In this document: positions 19,601 to 28,507 of the stretch, in pieces
Position numbering within the stretch: the first letter of the stretch is position 1
Layout of the letters: each line of letters opens with the position of its first letter
Assembly (NCBI RefSeq): GCF_022701255.1
Contig: NZ_CP031705.1
Span: forward strand, 868,001-932,000
Direction: 5' to 3'
Source: Microcoleus vaginatus HSN003
GTDB lineage: Bacteria; Cyanobacteriota; Cyanobacteriia; Cyanobacteriales; Microcoleaceae
Length of the DNA: 64,000 nucleotides
Made by a program: the position numbers and the translations under genes
Notes under the pieces: generated by a model
Databases searched by the model: none
Told to the model about the DNA's origin: nothing
What the model saw: only the letters and a program-made list of their open reading frames with translations

Positions 19601-20738
19601 CATTCCACCTCGCACACCAACCGAGTCAACCCTCACCCAAATTTGGGCCACAATCCTCAACGCAGAGTGCGTTGGCATTCGCGACAACTTCTTCGATTTG
19701 GGTGGAGATTCCCTACTGGCAATCCGCCTCATCAATGAGATTAACCAGCAATTTGAGCGCGAGTTGCCGCTGTCTGCTCTTTTTTTAAATCCGACAATTG
19801 AAGGTTTAGCCGATTCGCTATCTTCAGGAACAAATTCTCTGGAATGGTCGCCTTTAGTTGCAATTAAGCCTCGCGGTAAAAAGCCCCCGTTCTTCTGCGT
19901 CCATCCCATCTTTGGCGTGGTATTTCCTTATGTCGAGTTAGCGTTTCAGCTAGGAGAAAATCAACCGTTTTACGGGCTGCAACCAAAGGGTATTGATGGC
20001 GAAAGTTCTCCCTTAACTAGCATTAAAGACATGGCGGCTGACTACATCGCAGCCTTGCGTACCGTTCAACCAAAAGGGCCTTATTTTTTAGGAGGCTGGT
20101 CTTTTGGAGGTTTGGTTGCTTTTGAGATGGCTCAACAGTTGCTCGCAGCGGGGGATGAAGTGGCTTTACTTGCTGTGCTGGATAATTTAGCGCCGGTTTC
20201 TGCTAACAAACCTTCTTTGTGGGATGGTTGCAAGTTTCTTCTGGCTACTGTTTCGCGCTCTATCTGGCCTTTTGTAGTAGATTATTTTCGCTTGGTTGCT
20301 GCTGCGGGAAATGTGCAAGTTGGCGGTATTGCTACGCGATTTCCGAAATTAAATAAGATGCTTAATTTGGCAGCTAATTTTTTGCATCGCTGGAATTGGA
20401 AACAGGCCGTTATGGTTAGCATCCTATCTCAGGAGTCAAAAGAACGGAGCTGGCGCGAGCTGGCAATTCCTTCGATGTTTACTGTATTTCAGGCTAACAG
20501 TCAAGCAACTATCAGCTATGTACCGAAAATTTATCCGCAGCGAATTACTCTGTTTAGATCGGAGGAACAGCTAAGCATAAGTCATCCAGATCCGACTCTT
20601 GGCTGGAGCGAATTAACTGCCCAAAAAGTAGAGGTGATTAGGGTTCCTGGGAATCATCTTACTATGCTGAGAAAGCCTAACGTTGAGGTGCTGGCTCAAC
20701 AGCTAAAGCATTGCTTGGATCGGGAATTAAGTGATTGA
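16644..20738 (+). CDS. NRPS 3: C-A-PCP-thioesterase termination module
   Basis: 1364 residues. The C domain has HHIVADGWS near 142. The A domain has YTSGSTGKPKG near 625, FDASIFEI, NAYGPTE and NGKIDR; by-eye code DAFTIAAVWK, closest to Phe-type pockets but uncertain. The PCP motif is DLGGDSLLA, a GGDS form more often seen before epimerase domains, although none is present. The thioesterase has nucleophile GWSFGG near 1151, an Asp in AVLDN and His in PGNHLTM; it would release the peptide by hydrolysis or cyclisation. The A domain contains two in-frame insertions resembling dispersed genomic repeats (near 18066-18104 and at 18973-19004), which lengthen loops. A ribosome site AAGGCGGTGG lies upstream. 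Confidence 0.93.
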   Translation: MQQETEVFVFPASFAQQRLWFLNQLAPGNPFYNVSAALRLTGSLNFRSLEQTFNEIVHRHETLRTTFTLLEGELVQIIAPILTVSLPTIDLQNLSPTQQETAALQLATDAAQCPFDLAAGPLFKVTLLQLSETEHILLLNLHHIVADGWSIGVLIRELGMLYTAFVKNERSHLPALPVQYADFAEWQHEWLQGEVLETQLAYWRQQLNGITALNLPTDRQRPAVPSYRGAKQFITLSPALSEALKSLSQQESATLFITLLAAFQTLLYRYTGQVDIAVGTPIANRNLSEIEALIGFFVNSLVLRADLSGNPTFRELLHRVKNVAMAAYAHQDLPFEKLVEEMHPDRELSRNPLFQVSFSLQNTPVAALELPGIVGEAIDFDAGTAKLDLECHLWEDAGSIQGQFVYSTDLFDSATIARMAGHFQTLLEAIVANPKQHLSDLALLTAPEYQQLLIDWNNTQRDYPQNQCFHQLFEERVARSSSRAPLTPDAVAAVFENQQLTYRQLNSRANQLAHYLQQLGAAPEVLVGLCVERSLDAIVGLLGIIKAGAAYLPLDPTYPQERLNFMLEDAQVSIWVTQQHLAKNLTQPENYGVFSVVCLDSDREIIARQSSKNLTTNIIPENLAYVIYTSGSTGKPKGVLIEHRGLYNLALAQKEAFNLNSNHRILQFASLSFDASIFEIVMALGTGATLYCAKKESLLPGQTLIQFLQDNAITHATLPPSLLAVLPNAKLPALQTIICAGESCSPDVVKRWASGRRFFNAYGPTEATVWSSLAEICDSLRDSFASRKKPPIGRPIANTQLYILDENLQPVPVGIPGELYIGGSGLARGYLNRPELTAQRFIANPFSQKAGERIYKTGDLARYFPDGNIEFLGRTDEQVKIRGYRIELGEIEALLVQHPAVKETAAVTVDDLSGNKRLVAYVVPNHNQTLNPVEMRNFLKQKLPNYMIPNAFVAMDFLPLTPNGKIDRQRLPAPGTLTSNPIDKSCIPPRTPTESTLTQIWATILNAECVGIRDNFFDLGGDSLLAIRLINEINQQFERELPLSALFLNPTIEGLADSLSSGTNSLEWSPLVAIKPRGKKPPFFCVHPIFGVVFPYVELAFQLGENQPFYGLQPKGIDGESSPLTSIKDMAADYIAALRTVQPKGPYFLGGWSFGGLVAFEMAQQLLAAGDEVALLAVLDNLAPVSANKPSLWDGCKFLLATVSRSIWPFVVDYFRLVAAAGNVQVGGIATRFPKLNKMLNLAANFLHRWNWKQAVMVSILSQESKERSWRELAIPSMFTVFQANSQATISYVPKIYPQRITLFRSEEQLSISHPDPTLGWSELTAQKVEVIRVPGNHLTMLRKPNVEVLAQQLKHCLDRELSD
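18973..19004 (-). repeat. Dispersed repeat family A inside NRPS 3
   Basis: An inverted copy of the repeat at 4556-4585, read in frame as CDSLRDSFASRKK between the YGPTE and IGRPI motifs of the adenylation domain. NRPS 1 and 2 lack this stretch, so it looks like a late insertion into a tolerant loop. Confidence 0.55.
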
Positions 20739-21908
20739 GTGGCCGTTTGGCTTGTGCGTCGAAACCGGGTTTGATGTGGGAAATTACTATTAGACATCTC
20801 TAATATAGCAATCCTAAATGATTTTCTATATCTAGAGCAATCCTAAATGATTTTCTGTGTGTAAGTATATTGACGTATTTTGGGGAAATCAAATTTATGT
20901 TCGTTAGTAAAAAACTCAAACAGAAACTTGACAATCTTAAAAGACCTACATAAATACCAATACTTTCTTAAAAAGTTTTTAGCTTGTAACCAAATATCTT
21001 CAACGGGGTTCTGTTGGGGAGCATTGGGAGCAAATAAAATACAAGTAATTGACCAATTAGCAGGTTCTTTGGCAGCATTGAGTTCTAATAAAAAGTCTCT
21101 AAATTCTCCATATTTATGATAACTAGCTCCATCCCAAATCAAGATAATCTTGCGATTTTTATATTTATCTTGTAAGTATTTTATGAATTTAACTGTTGAT
21201 TTTCCATCACCAGATGGATGGCTCTGAACATGGAATTCTTTGCTTTGATAATTGAGTGCGCCAAAATAAGTTTGTCTATCTTTTTCATTGGTAATTGGGA
21301 CTTCAATTCGGATTTGGGATTGACCCCAAACATAACCAGTCAGATCACCATGAAGTAGATGACATTCATCTAAAAACAATACTATTATTTCCCCAGACTC
21401 TATACCAGCCTTGTTTTTAAATAAAATATCGTTAATTTCTTCCGTCTTTTTTTTTACCAGTTCTTTATCAAATTTAGGATTAATTTTTTGAGTTTTTTTC
21501 CAACTAATTTTCGCCCGGTCAAAAAGTTCATAGTAACTCTGTTTTGATTTATATATCACACCAAATTCTTGTTCTAAATAAGTAACTAGCTCATCTAAAT
21601 TCCAATATTCTTTATTTCTTAACCACTCGATTACTTCAGTATTTTGTAGAGCTGTTAAATACCCTTTTGACCCTTTATGTCCTAGTTTGATTCCGGCGAT
21701 GCCTTTGGTTTTAAATTGTTTTTTCCAATAACCAATAAAAAAATTACTTACACCTAAAATTTTGCTGATCTCATGGTAGATATTACCTGAGAGCGCCATC
21801 CTTACAGCTATTGCTCGTTTTAGTTCTCTGGCATCTATATCGCTTTTAATGAAAGATTCTAAACAATCTATTTCTTTTTGCCTATCTTTTTGTTGCAGTT
21901 GTAAGTTA

Positions 21909-23057
21909 TAGCATTTCTTAGAAAGATGAGGTATAATATAACTGACTTAAACGGAGTGAAAAATATAGAACTTCAAAATGTTATACAGCTCTAATTAAAT
22001 AGGGCGATCTTCGAGCAGTAGTCCCTCGACCCGCAGCAGTCACTAGAATGACAACTATCTCAAATTTTAGCAAGGATCACGCATTAGTAAAAATGAAAAC
22101 TTATTCGATTGATTTTAGACAAAAAATTATGGATGTGTACCATAATGAACCGCTGTCACAAAGAGCAATAGCTAACCGTTTTTGTGTAGCCCTAAGTTTT
22201 GTCCAAAAATTGGTTAAACAGTATCGTGACACCCAAAACATTGCTCCTCGCACTGAGCGATGTGGAGTCAAATTAAAACTGAATGCAGAACAACTGCTAA
22301 TTTTAGCGGAATTGATTGAAGCAAACAATGATGCAACTCTCGAAGAACTCCGTTATTTACTGTACCAAAAAATTGGTTTTACCATCAGCGTAGCAACGAT
22401 GGGAAGAATGGCAAAACTCTTAAACATGACTTTGAAAAAAAAACTCTTTTCCCGTCAGACAAAGGCACTGACAGGGTTCAGAACCTGCGATACGAGTTCT
22501 GGCAAAAAATTAGAGAAGTTTGTTTCAAAGACTTAATATTCATTGATGAATGTGGAGTAAACTTGGCAATGGTTAGGTTATATGCTCGATCTCTAAAAGG
22601 TTCAAGAGCCAAGGGATCAAAACCGAATAAACGCGGAAGAAATGTCTCAATAATTGGAGCTATATCGGTCAAAGAAGTCCTAACATCAGTTAATTTAATA
22701 GGTACAACTGATGCAATTACATTTGAGGCTTTTATTATCCGAAAATTAGTGCCAAAGTTATGGAAAGGTGCTTGTGTAGTCATGGATAATTGTACTATTC
22801 ATACCGGAGAAGAAGTAGAAAAAGCCATCCAAAAAAAAGGGGCTAAATTAATATACTTGTCGCCCTATTCGCCGGATTTCTCCCCAATTGAAAATTTATG
22901 GTCAAAACTTAAAAATATTCTCCGTTCTATCAAGACACCTAATTATAAAGAGTTAGCAAAAGCCATAGAGTTTGCATTTAGTGAAGTTACATCAGCAAAT
23001 ATTTGGAATTGGTTTACTCACTGCTGTTATTGTACCTCACCTTTGTAAGAAATGCTA
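21909..23057 (+). mobile_element. Inner IS630-family element, intact
   Basis: 1149 bp with terminal inverted repeats TAGCATTTCTTAGAAAGATG (left) and the complement of TAGCATTTCTTACAAAGGTG (right), flanked by TA at 21907-21908 and 23058-23059. It sits inside the transposase gene of the outer element. A related but decayed copy is at 31890-33060. Confidence 0.9.
22093..23048 (+). CDS. IS630 transposase, made by -1 frameshift
   Basis: Two overlapping frames. The first starts at ATG 22093 (MKTYSIDFRQKIM) and encodes helix-turn-helix DNA-binding domains. At nine adenines (22435-22443) a -1 slip after TLKKK leads into TLFPSDKGTDRVQ and on to LIFIDECGVN, VMDNCTIH and FSPIENLWS, the DDE catalytic triad. 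The second frame ends at 23048. Programmed -1 frameshifting on A-runs is established for several IS630 members. Without the slip the product stops at 22536 and lacks catalytic residues. An upstream in-frame start at 22048 is less likely. Confidence 0.85.
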
Positions 23058-23135
23058 TATTCATTTTTTTATGGTCACGATCGAGTATTGCATATAATTG
23101 TATCACAATCATGATAATGATTTAGGATTGCTATA

Positions 23136-23667
23136 ATTCTTGTGGAACAGGCATCTTGCCTGTTCAAAGCTTGCTTTTCTGGAGATGTCTAAGCTGTCGC
23201 GCATTTAAATTGTATATTCAGGGCGGGCGGGACGCCCAACCCCTACTCCCCACAAGAGTTTGATTGTTCTTTAACATACAATTTAAATGCCGCAACAGCT
23301 TATCACCCTTGTAGTTAGGATGTAAAAAAATTGCGTGAAGCGAAGCTATCCCGCTCTTAATCGCCCGAAGAACACTTTTTGCAACTAGAAATCATCATCC
23401 AGCGCCACGCCGCAGCACTCGAAGCTGAAGTCCGAGCTTTGCAAGCTGTTGACGAAACCGCCCACTGGCCCGCTGACTGGAAGCGTGGGTATAATTGGCG
23501 TTTCGCTAAAATTTTCGCTTCAGTGAAGATTTTTCGCAATTGGGGTGCAGATGCTGCGGGTTGGAAGCTTTTGCCTTCGAGAGTTTATCCCAACCGAGGA
23601 AATCAGAAGGATTAGTTAACTGTTGACTGTTAACTGTTGACTCTTCTGAAATGCCTCAATCTAAAAT
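23136..23667. other. Intergenic region with repeats and possible gene remnant
   Basis: Contains palindromic repeat family B (23141-23166), dispersed repeat family A (23333-23364) and TTGACTG and ATCTAAA heptamers (23615-23680). A plus frame from about 23367 to 23615 reads EEHFLQLEII and then an Ala/Glu-rich helix followed by WKRGYNWRFAKIF. It has no convincing start and shares its beginning with the remnant at 4587-4618, so it is probably a decayed gene of unknown function. Confidence 0.4.
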
Positions 23668-25026
23668 CTAAAATCTAAAGTTTAAAATCAATTGGGCGAT
23701 GCTGAAAATGCTAGCACCCAAAACTGCTGCGATCGGAATTGTCACTAGCCAAGCCGAACCAATTGACAGCAAAGTTTGCAAGCGTACTGTTTTCCAAGCT
23801 TTGATCAGCCCGACTCCGACAACTGCACCGACTAGAGCGTGGGATGTGGAAACTGGCAAACCGAAGCGGGATGCTAACAAGACTGTGGTGGCTGTGGCTA
23901 ATTCCGCGCAAAATCCGCCGCTTGGTTGCAGTTCGATGATTTTTTCGCCGACTGTGGCAATTACATTTTTACCCCAGATGGCTAAACCGATGACTATTCC
24001 TCCGCCTCCGACGACTAAAATCCACAGGGGAACGCTGAAATCCTCTGAGGGAAAGGAACCTGTGCGCCGGATGTAGGCGATCGCAGCTAGGGGAGCAACT
24101 GCATTTCCTACGTCGTTGGAACCGTGGGAAAATGCTACAAAACAGGCGCTCAAGACTTGAAATCTCGCCATTTGTTGCTCGATGAGAGAATGACGGAGTG
24201 TCGGAGTGGGGGAGGAGTTTGTACTTATTCCTTCTGCCTTCTCCCCTCTGCCTTCTGGGTTTTCAACTGATTCTAATTTTTTCCAGCTAGTGAGTGTGAG
24301 GGCGATCGCCCCTATACTCCCGATGCCAATGACAATATCGTGAATTGGCAGATTCCAGCCAAATCGATCGTGCGCTAGGGCGATCGCCCCTGTCTGCACC
24401 AAAGCGACATTCACAACAGACGGCAGTACAATGACGCCAAATACGCTGAGCATTGCTGCACTCAGCCAAGGTATCCACTCGCGCATTTGAGATAGAGGAT
24501 CTGGCCGATCGAGAATCGAATACTTCACCACACTGTAAAATAGCGCTGCTAAAGCACCGCTGGCGATCGGTGTCGCCAGCCAAGTTAGGGAGATAGTGCC
24601 GATGGTTCGCCAATCAACTGCATTAATTCCGGCTGCTACACAGCTAAAACCCGCGATCGCGCCCACAACTGCATGGGATGAAGAAACCGGCAAACCTCGA
24701 CTGGTAGCGATTTGTAGCCAGATCCCGCAAGCTATCAGCACTGACACCATCCCGATTAAAAATACTTGCGGTTGGGCAGCGAACACTTGTGCATTCACAA
24801 CTCCTGTTGCCAGAGTTTCGGAAACTCCTTGGCCGAACAGCACTGCGCCGGAAAACTCCAGTATCCCTGCAACAATTATTGCCTGCCGCAGCGTTAGGGC
24901 CTTCGAGCCTACGGATGTCCCCATCGAGTTAGCGACATCGTTGGCCCCCAAGTTGGCGGCGACGTAGAAGGCGAGTGCAGCCATCGCGCCCAATTGCAGA
25001 AATACGACCCCAGAGGTATTTAACAT
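23668..25026 (-). CDS. PiT-family inorganic phosphate permease
   Basis: About 452 residues, mostly hydrophobic with around ten to twelve helices. It has both PiT signatures: GANDVANSMGTSVGSKALT near the N terminus and GSNDVGNAVAPLAAI near residue 300, plus repeated GLPVS[ST]SHA motifs. It imports phosphate, symported with H+ or Na+, through the cytoplasmic membrane. ATG 25026 (MLNTSGVVFLQLG) is chosen because longer in-frame starts up to 25161 would overlap the divergent rplS start. The gene is divergent from rplS with a ~65-bp shared promoter region. Confidence 0.9.
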   Translation of the reverse strand: MLNTSGVVFLQLGAMAALAFYVAANLGANDVANSMGTSVGSKALTLRQAIIVAGILEFSGAVLFGQGVSETLATGVVNAQVFAAQPQVFLIGMVSVLIACGIWLQIATSRGLPVSSSHAVVGAIAGFSCVAAGINAVDWRTIGTISLTWLATPIASGALAALFYSVVKYSILDRPDPLSQMREWIPWLSAAMLSVFGVIVLPSVVNVALVQTGAIALAHDRFGWNLPIHDIVIGIGSIGAIALTLTSWKKLESVENPEGRGEKAEGISTNSSPTPTLRHSLIEQQMARFQVLSACFVAFSHGSNDVGNAVAPLAAIAYIRRTGSFPSEDFSVPLWILVVGGGGIVIGLAIWGKNVIATVGEKIIELQPSGGFCAELATATTVLLASRFGLPVSTSHALVGAVVGVGLIKAWKTVRLQTLLSIGSAWLVTIPIAAVLGASIFSIAQLILNFRF

Positions 25027-25093
25027 AGAATTTTTTTGACATAAAACGGGCATTTCGATATATGATAAGGGATTGTGAGTTTTGGTAAATCCC

Positions 25094-25477
25094 ATGAAAG
25101 GCGCAGAAATAATCCGTTCTATCGAAACGGAAGAAATAAATAGAGTCAAGCAAGAACTCAATAAACAAGTCCCCGAAATTTACGTGGGCGACACAGTGCG
25201 AGTCGGCGTAAGAATTAAAGAGGGTAACAAAGAACGGGTTCAGCCCTACGAAGGGACTGTGATTGCCATGCGTAACGGCGGGATTAATGAAACAATCACC
25301 GTCCGCCGCGTGTTTCAGGGCGTCGGCGTGGAACGGGTGTTTTTGATTCACTCGCCCCGCATCGCGACGATCCAAGTGATGCGCCGCGGGAAAGTCCGCA
25401 GAGCAAAACTTTACTACCTGCGCGATCGGGTGGGCAAAGCTACTCGCGTCAAACAGCGGTTCGATCGCTCCCTGTAG
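25094..25477 (+). CDS. rplS: 50S ribosomal protein L19
   Basis: 127 residues from ATG 25094 ([11 protein letters not shown]). An in-frame TTG at 25082 is less likely. It has the L19 core [31 protein letters not shown] and the basic tail [20 protein letters not shown]. It binds 23S rRNA at the 30S-50S interface. It heads the conserved cyanobacterial order rplS, trnW, secE, nusG, rplK, rplA, rplJ, rplL. Confidence 0.97.
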   Translation: MKGAEIIRSIETEEINRVKQELNKQVPEIYVGDTVRVGVRIKEGNKERVQPYEGTVIAMRNGGINETITVRRVFQGVGVERVFLIHSPRIATIQVMRRGKVRRAKLYYLRDRVGKATRVKQRFDRSL

Positions 25478-25611
25478 GAATGCACCCAGCTTTCCCTTGG
25501 TTCATGGTTCATGGGAAATTGAGAAATTTAAAAAAAAAGTTTCCCATTTAGGAGCGCACTGTGTTAAAATAGAAATCTAGAGGTTAAGCGAATTTCAGCA
25601 ACCTCACCTGT

Positions 25612-25684
25612 GCGCTCTTAGTTCAGTTGGTAGAACGCAGGTCTCCAAAACCTGATGTCGGGGGTTCAAGTCCTCCAGGGCGCG
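25612..25684 (+). tRNA. trnW: tRNA-Trp (CCA)
   Basis: 73 nt. The acceptor arm GCGCTCT pairs with AGGGCGC, discriminator G. D-loop AGTTCAGTTGG, anticodon loop TCTCCAAAA giving CCA, T-loop GGTTCAAGTCC. CCA is not encoded. Located between rplS and secE as in many cyanobacteria. Confidence 0.95.
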
Positions 25685-26008
25685 CTGAATCACCAAACTT
25701 TAAATTCTGCCCGAAAGCGCCCGGATTATTGGCTGGCAACAGTCAAAACCGCAAACTTTCGGGTAGAATTAATTTTTGTGGGCGGTTCGCAAAAAATGCC
25801 ATCAACAAATGCTTGGTGTGGCTTCTCGATCGTCGGTTTCGGCGATCGGCATTTACGCCGTTGATTCGTTGGGCTTGTAAAAAAGTCGTGGCTTTGGATT
25901 TGAGATTTTGGACTTGAGCGTAAGTGGTTAGTGTCAAAAAATCTGAGAGCCGCGGGCCATTCACACTATCTAAAATCTAAAATCTAAAATCGCAAGGGGG
26001 ATTAAATC
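25685..26008. other. Intergenic tRNA-Trp to secE
   Basis: About 320 bp with no credible gene. ATCTAAA heptamers occur at 25970-25990, then the ribosome site AAGGGGG before the GTG start of secE. Short frames here have no recognisable content. Confidence 0.5.
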
Positions 26009-26242
26009 GTGGCGAAAAAAGACGAAGCTCAAGAAACTCAAGAAATAACGGCGTCTGGGTTTAACCCTGCGGGTTTTTTTAAGGAAACTAGAGAAGAACT
26101 CGACAAAGTGGTTTGGCCGAGTCGGCAGCAGCTAATCAGCGAGTCTTTGGCCGTGCTTTTGATGGTAATCCTCTCAGCAAGCCTGATCTATTTGGTGGAT
26201 AACTTCTTTAACTGGGGCGCGGGAAAGGTGTTTGGGCCATGA
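26009..26242 (+). CDS. secE: Preprotein translocase subunit SecE
   Basis: 77 residues from a GTG start, with AAGGGGG about 9 nt upstream. The motif FFKETREELDKVVWPSRQQL and one C-terminal membrane helix (LAVLLMVILSASLIYLVDNF) are typical of the short bacterial SecE. It forms SecYEG in cytoplasmic and thylakoid membranes. Its stop overlaps the nusG start (ATGA). Confidence 0.95.
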   Translation: MAKKDEAQETQEITASGFNPAGFFKETREELDKVVWPSRQQLISESLAVLLMVILSASLIYLVDNFFNWGAGKVFGP

Positions 26243-26877
26243 CTTTTGCATCAGAAGAATCTGAGTATTCCACAGAAGCGACGGGACAGGCAGCATCGCC
26301 AGATGTGCCGGAGATTGATGCTCGCTGGTATGCTGTTCAAGTTGCCTCAGGCTGCGAAAAGCGGGTGAAGGCAAACTTGGATCAGCGGATTCAAACTTTG
26401 GATGTTGCAGATCGCATCGTTCAAGTCGAAATTCCGCAAACTCCGGCGATCAAAGTCGGCAAAGACGGTTCCAGGCGCCAGTCAGATGAAAAAATCTTTC
26501 CCGGCTACGTACTCATCCGTATGTTTATGGACGAGGATACTTGGCAGGTAATTAAGAATACCCCGAACGTAATTAATTTTGTCGGGGCAGAGCAGAAACG
26601 CCGCTACGGGCGCGGCAGGGGTCACGTCAAACCGCTACCTCTGAGTCATTCGGAAGTAGAACGGATCTTCAGAAACGCTCAGGAATCAGAACCAGTTGTC
26701 AAAGTATCGATGTCTACTGGAGACCACGTTGTGGTACTTTCCGGGCCATTTAAGGATTTTGAAGGTGATGTGATTGAAGTTAGCCCGGAACGAAACAAGC
26801 TCAAAGTTTTACTCTCGATTTTTGGGCGCGATACGCCTGTAGAATTGGAGTTCAATCAGGTTCAGAAACAGAACTAA
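26239..26877 (+). CDS. nusG: Transcription termination/antitermination protein NusG
   Basis: 212 residues. The NGN domain begins with RWYAVQVASGCEKRVKANL and includes PGYVLIRMFMDEDTW. The KOW domain near the C terminus has GDHVVVLSGPFKDFEGDV. It binds RNA polymerase and modulates elongation and Rho-dependent termination. It overlaps secE by 4 bp and is followed by rplK after 3 bp, so translational coupling is likely. Confidence 0.97.
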   Translation: MTFASEESEYSTEATGQAASPDVPEIDARWYAVQVASGCEKRVKANLDQRIQTLDVADRIVQVEIPQTPAIKVGKDGSRRQSDEKIFPGYVLIRMFMDEDTWQVIKNTPNVINFVGAEQKRRYGRGRGHVKPLPLSHSEVERIFRNAQESEPVVKVSMSTGDHVVVLSGPFKDFEGDVIEVSPERNKLKVLLSIFGRDTPVELEFNQVQKQN

Positions 26878-26880
26878 CTA

Positions 26881-27306
26881 ATGGCAAAGAAAGTTGTTGC
26901 AGTAATTAAGTTGGCGATTACGGCGGGAAAAGCCAACCCAGCTCCTCCGATCGGCCCAGCTCTGGGTCAGCACGGCGTCAATATTATGATGTTTTGCAAG
27001 GAGTACAATGCTAGAACCGCAGACCAAGCGGGTCTGGTGGTTCCGGTAGAAATTTCGGTTTTTGAAGACCGCAGTTTTACGTTTATTCTCAAAACCCCGC
27101 CGGCGTCGGTTTTGATTCAAAAAGCCGCTGGCATTGCTAAAGGTTCGGGAGAACCTAACCGCAAGCAAGTAGGGACGATTACACAGGCTCAGTTACGAGA
27201 AATCGCTGAAACCAAAATGCCTGACCTCAATGCTAATGATGTTGAGGCTGCTATGAAAATTGTGGCAGGAACGGCTAAAAATATGGGCGTGGCGATCGCG
27301 GATTAA
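26881..27306 (+). CDS. rplK: 50S ribosomal protein L11
   Basis: 141 residues, the usual length. It has [20 protein letters not shown] at the N terminus and the RNA-binding C-terminal domain with [10 protein letters not shown]. It forms the GTPase-associated centre with L10 and L7/L12. Confidence 0.98.
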   Translation: MAKKVVAVIKLAITAGKANPAPPIGPALGQHGVNIMMFCKEYNARTADQAGLVVPVEISVFEDRSFTFILKTPPASVLIQKAAGIAKGSGEPNRKQVGTITQAQLREIAETKMPDLNANDVEAAMKIVAGTAKNMGVAIAD

Positions 27307-27519
27307 AGTCAGTTGTCAGTTGGCAGTTGTCAGTTGGCAGTTGTCAGTAATTCATGATTTTGAAGCTAAAATCTTCAAGCTCAAATCGTAAGTCCTAAGT
27401 CGATTCAGGGGGAGAAGCAAAGCTTCGCTAAGAATCGCAAATGTTTTAGATTTGAAATGACCAAAACGGCTCAATTTTTAAATCTAAAATCTAAAATCAA
27501 TTGACCCCAGGAGATAACA
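27307..27519. repeat. Heptamer repeats between rplK and rplA
   Basis: GTCAGTTGGCAGTT-type heptamers at 27307-27347 and ATCTAAA units at 27478-27498 fill much of this 213-bp gap. GCAAAGCTTCGCTAAGAATCGC near 27417 resembles other small cyanobacterial repeats. Confidence 0.6.
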
Positions 27520-28233
27520 ATGGCAAAGAAAGTATCCCGAAGACTGCAAGAACTTCAAAAGAAAGTTGAAGACAGACCTTATCTACCGCTGGAAGCTCTG
27601 CAACTTTTGAAAGAAACAGCAACCGCTAAGTTTGGCGAAGCTGCTGAAGCTCACATCCGTTTGGGAATTGACCCGAAATATACTGACCAACAGTTGCGGA
27701 CAACTGTATCGCTACCAAAAGGAACTGGTCAAGTAGTCAGAATTGCGGTGATTGCTAAGGGCGAAAAAGTTAAAGAAGCTCTGAATGCCGGCGCGGATCT
27801 TGCTGGTTCGGAAGAGTTGATCGATGAAATTCAGAAGGGCATGATGGACTTCGATTGCCTGATTGCTACCCCAGACGTGATGCCGTTGGTGGCAAAATTA
27901 GGTCGCTTGTTGGGCCCGCGTGGTTTGATGCCTTCTCCGAAAGGTGGCACGGTGACGACTGACATTGCTCAGGCGATCAACGAGTTTAAAGGTGGTAAAC
28001 TAGAATTCCGTGCCGATCGAACTGGCATCGTTCATGTTATGTTTGGCAAGGCAGCTTTCTCAGCGGAAGATTTGCTCGTCAACCTTCATGCTTTGCAAGA
28101 AACTGTTGACCGCAACCGTCCTTCTGGTGCTAAAGGTCGCTACTGGCGCAGTTTGTACGTATCCGCAACAATGGGCCCGTCGATCGAAGTCGATATCAGT
28201 GTCCTGCGCGATACGAAAATTGACGCTGCCTAG
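27520..28233 (+). CDS. rplA: 50S ribosomal protein L1
   Basis: 237 residues. L1 motifs include [34 protein letters not shown] and [14 protein letters not shown]. It binds the L1 stalk of 23S rRNA and is often an autogenous repressor. It starts ATGGCAAAGAAAG after the site CCAGGAGATAAC. Confidence 0.98.
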   Translation: MAKKVSRRLQELQKKVEDRPYLPLEALQLLKETATAKFGEAAEAHIRLGIDPKYTDQQLRTTVSLPKGTGQVVRIAVIAKGEKVKEALNAGADLAGSEELIDEIQKGMMDFDCLIATPDVMPLVAKLGRLLGPRGLMPSPKGGTVTTDIAQAINEFKGGKLEFRADRTGIVHVMFGKAAFSAEDLLVNLHALQETVDRNRPSGAKGRYWRSLYVSATMGPSIEVDISVLRDTKIDAA

Positions 28234-28360
28234 TACAGAATTAAGCAGAAGGCAGAAGGTAAAAGACAGCTTCGGCTGTCTGTGTAAATCTCTCACAAGA
28301 CTTACGCCAGACCCTTGCTAATCTCTGCCTTCTGGTGATAGCCTAATCAAAAATCAATAA

Positions 28361-28407
28361 GCTGAAGACCGCAGGTGCCGACCGCTTAATTTCCTGCCGA
28401 GGCTGAA
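28361..28407 (+). promoter_or_regulatory. Ribosomal protein L10 leader
   Basis: The sequence GAAGACCGCAGG...CCTGCCGAGGC upstream of rplJ matches, from memory, the conserved L10 leader of cyanobacteria: GCAGG pairs with CCTGC around a GTGCCGACCG segment. Such leaders bind L10(L12)4 and repress rplJL translation or readthrough. Covariation analysis was not possible. Confidence 0.6.
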
Positions 28408-28482
28408 GAAATAAAAACTCAAGACTCAAAGATTAGAAAATTTCTATTTTTTAATTCTGACTTGTTAATTTTTAATTCTCTG

Positions 28483-28507
28483 CCCCGGCTCTAAGGTCGG
28501 GGTTTTT
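28483..28507 (+). terminator. Attenuator hairpin before rplJ
   Basis: CCCCGGC and GTCGGGG form a 7-bp GC-rich stem followed by TTTTT, about 40 bp before the rplJ start. Together with the L10 leader upstream it looks like a transcription attenuator of rplJL. Confidence 0.6.

Larger units (their letters stand above)
20843..23064 (-). pseudogene. IS630 transposase split by inner IS
   Basis: The continuous 3' part, 20843-21799 and open upstream to 21906, encodes a DDE transposase with LFLDECH, LIWDGASYHK and NPVEDIW. Removing the inner element with one TA joins 23064-23058 to 21906 in frame. The restored start is ATG AAT AAC TTA CAA, giving MNNLQLQQKDRQKEID and then DARELKRAIAVRMALSG. This is the normal IS630 N terminus, about 360 residues in all. 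As it stands the gene lacks its start, so the product should be inactive. Confidence 0.85.
20806..23133 (-). mobile_element. Outer IS630-family element, interrupted by a second IS
   Basis: Ends are inverted repeats TAGCAATCCTAAATGATT on the left and the complement of TAGCAATCCTAAATCATT on the right. It is flanked by TA at 20804-20805 and 23134-23135, the TA target duplication of IS630/Tc1 elements. The left end is duplicated (20807-20827 and 20836-20856). Without the inner insertion the element would be about 1.18 kb. It lies just after the NRPS genes. Confidence 0.85.

Noticed and set aside
4946-20738. Assignment to microginin, aeruginosin or cyanopeptolin clusters
   Set aside because: No PKS, no halogenase, wrong module number and domain order for each; only three modules with one NMT and a TE are seen.
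25027-25161. Longer N terminus for the phosphate permease
   Set aside because: It would overlap the divergent rplS start by 68 bp and adds non-family residues; ATG 25026 fits the family.
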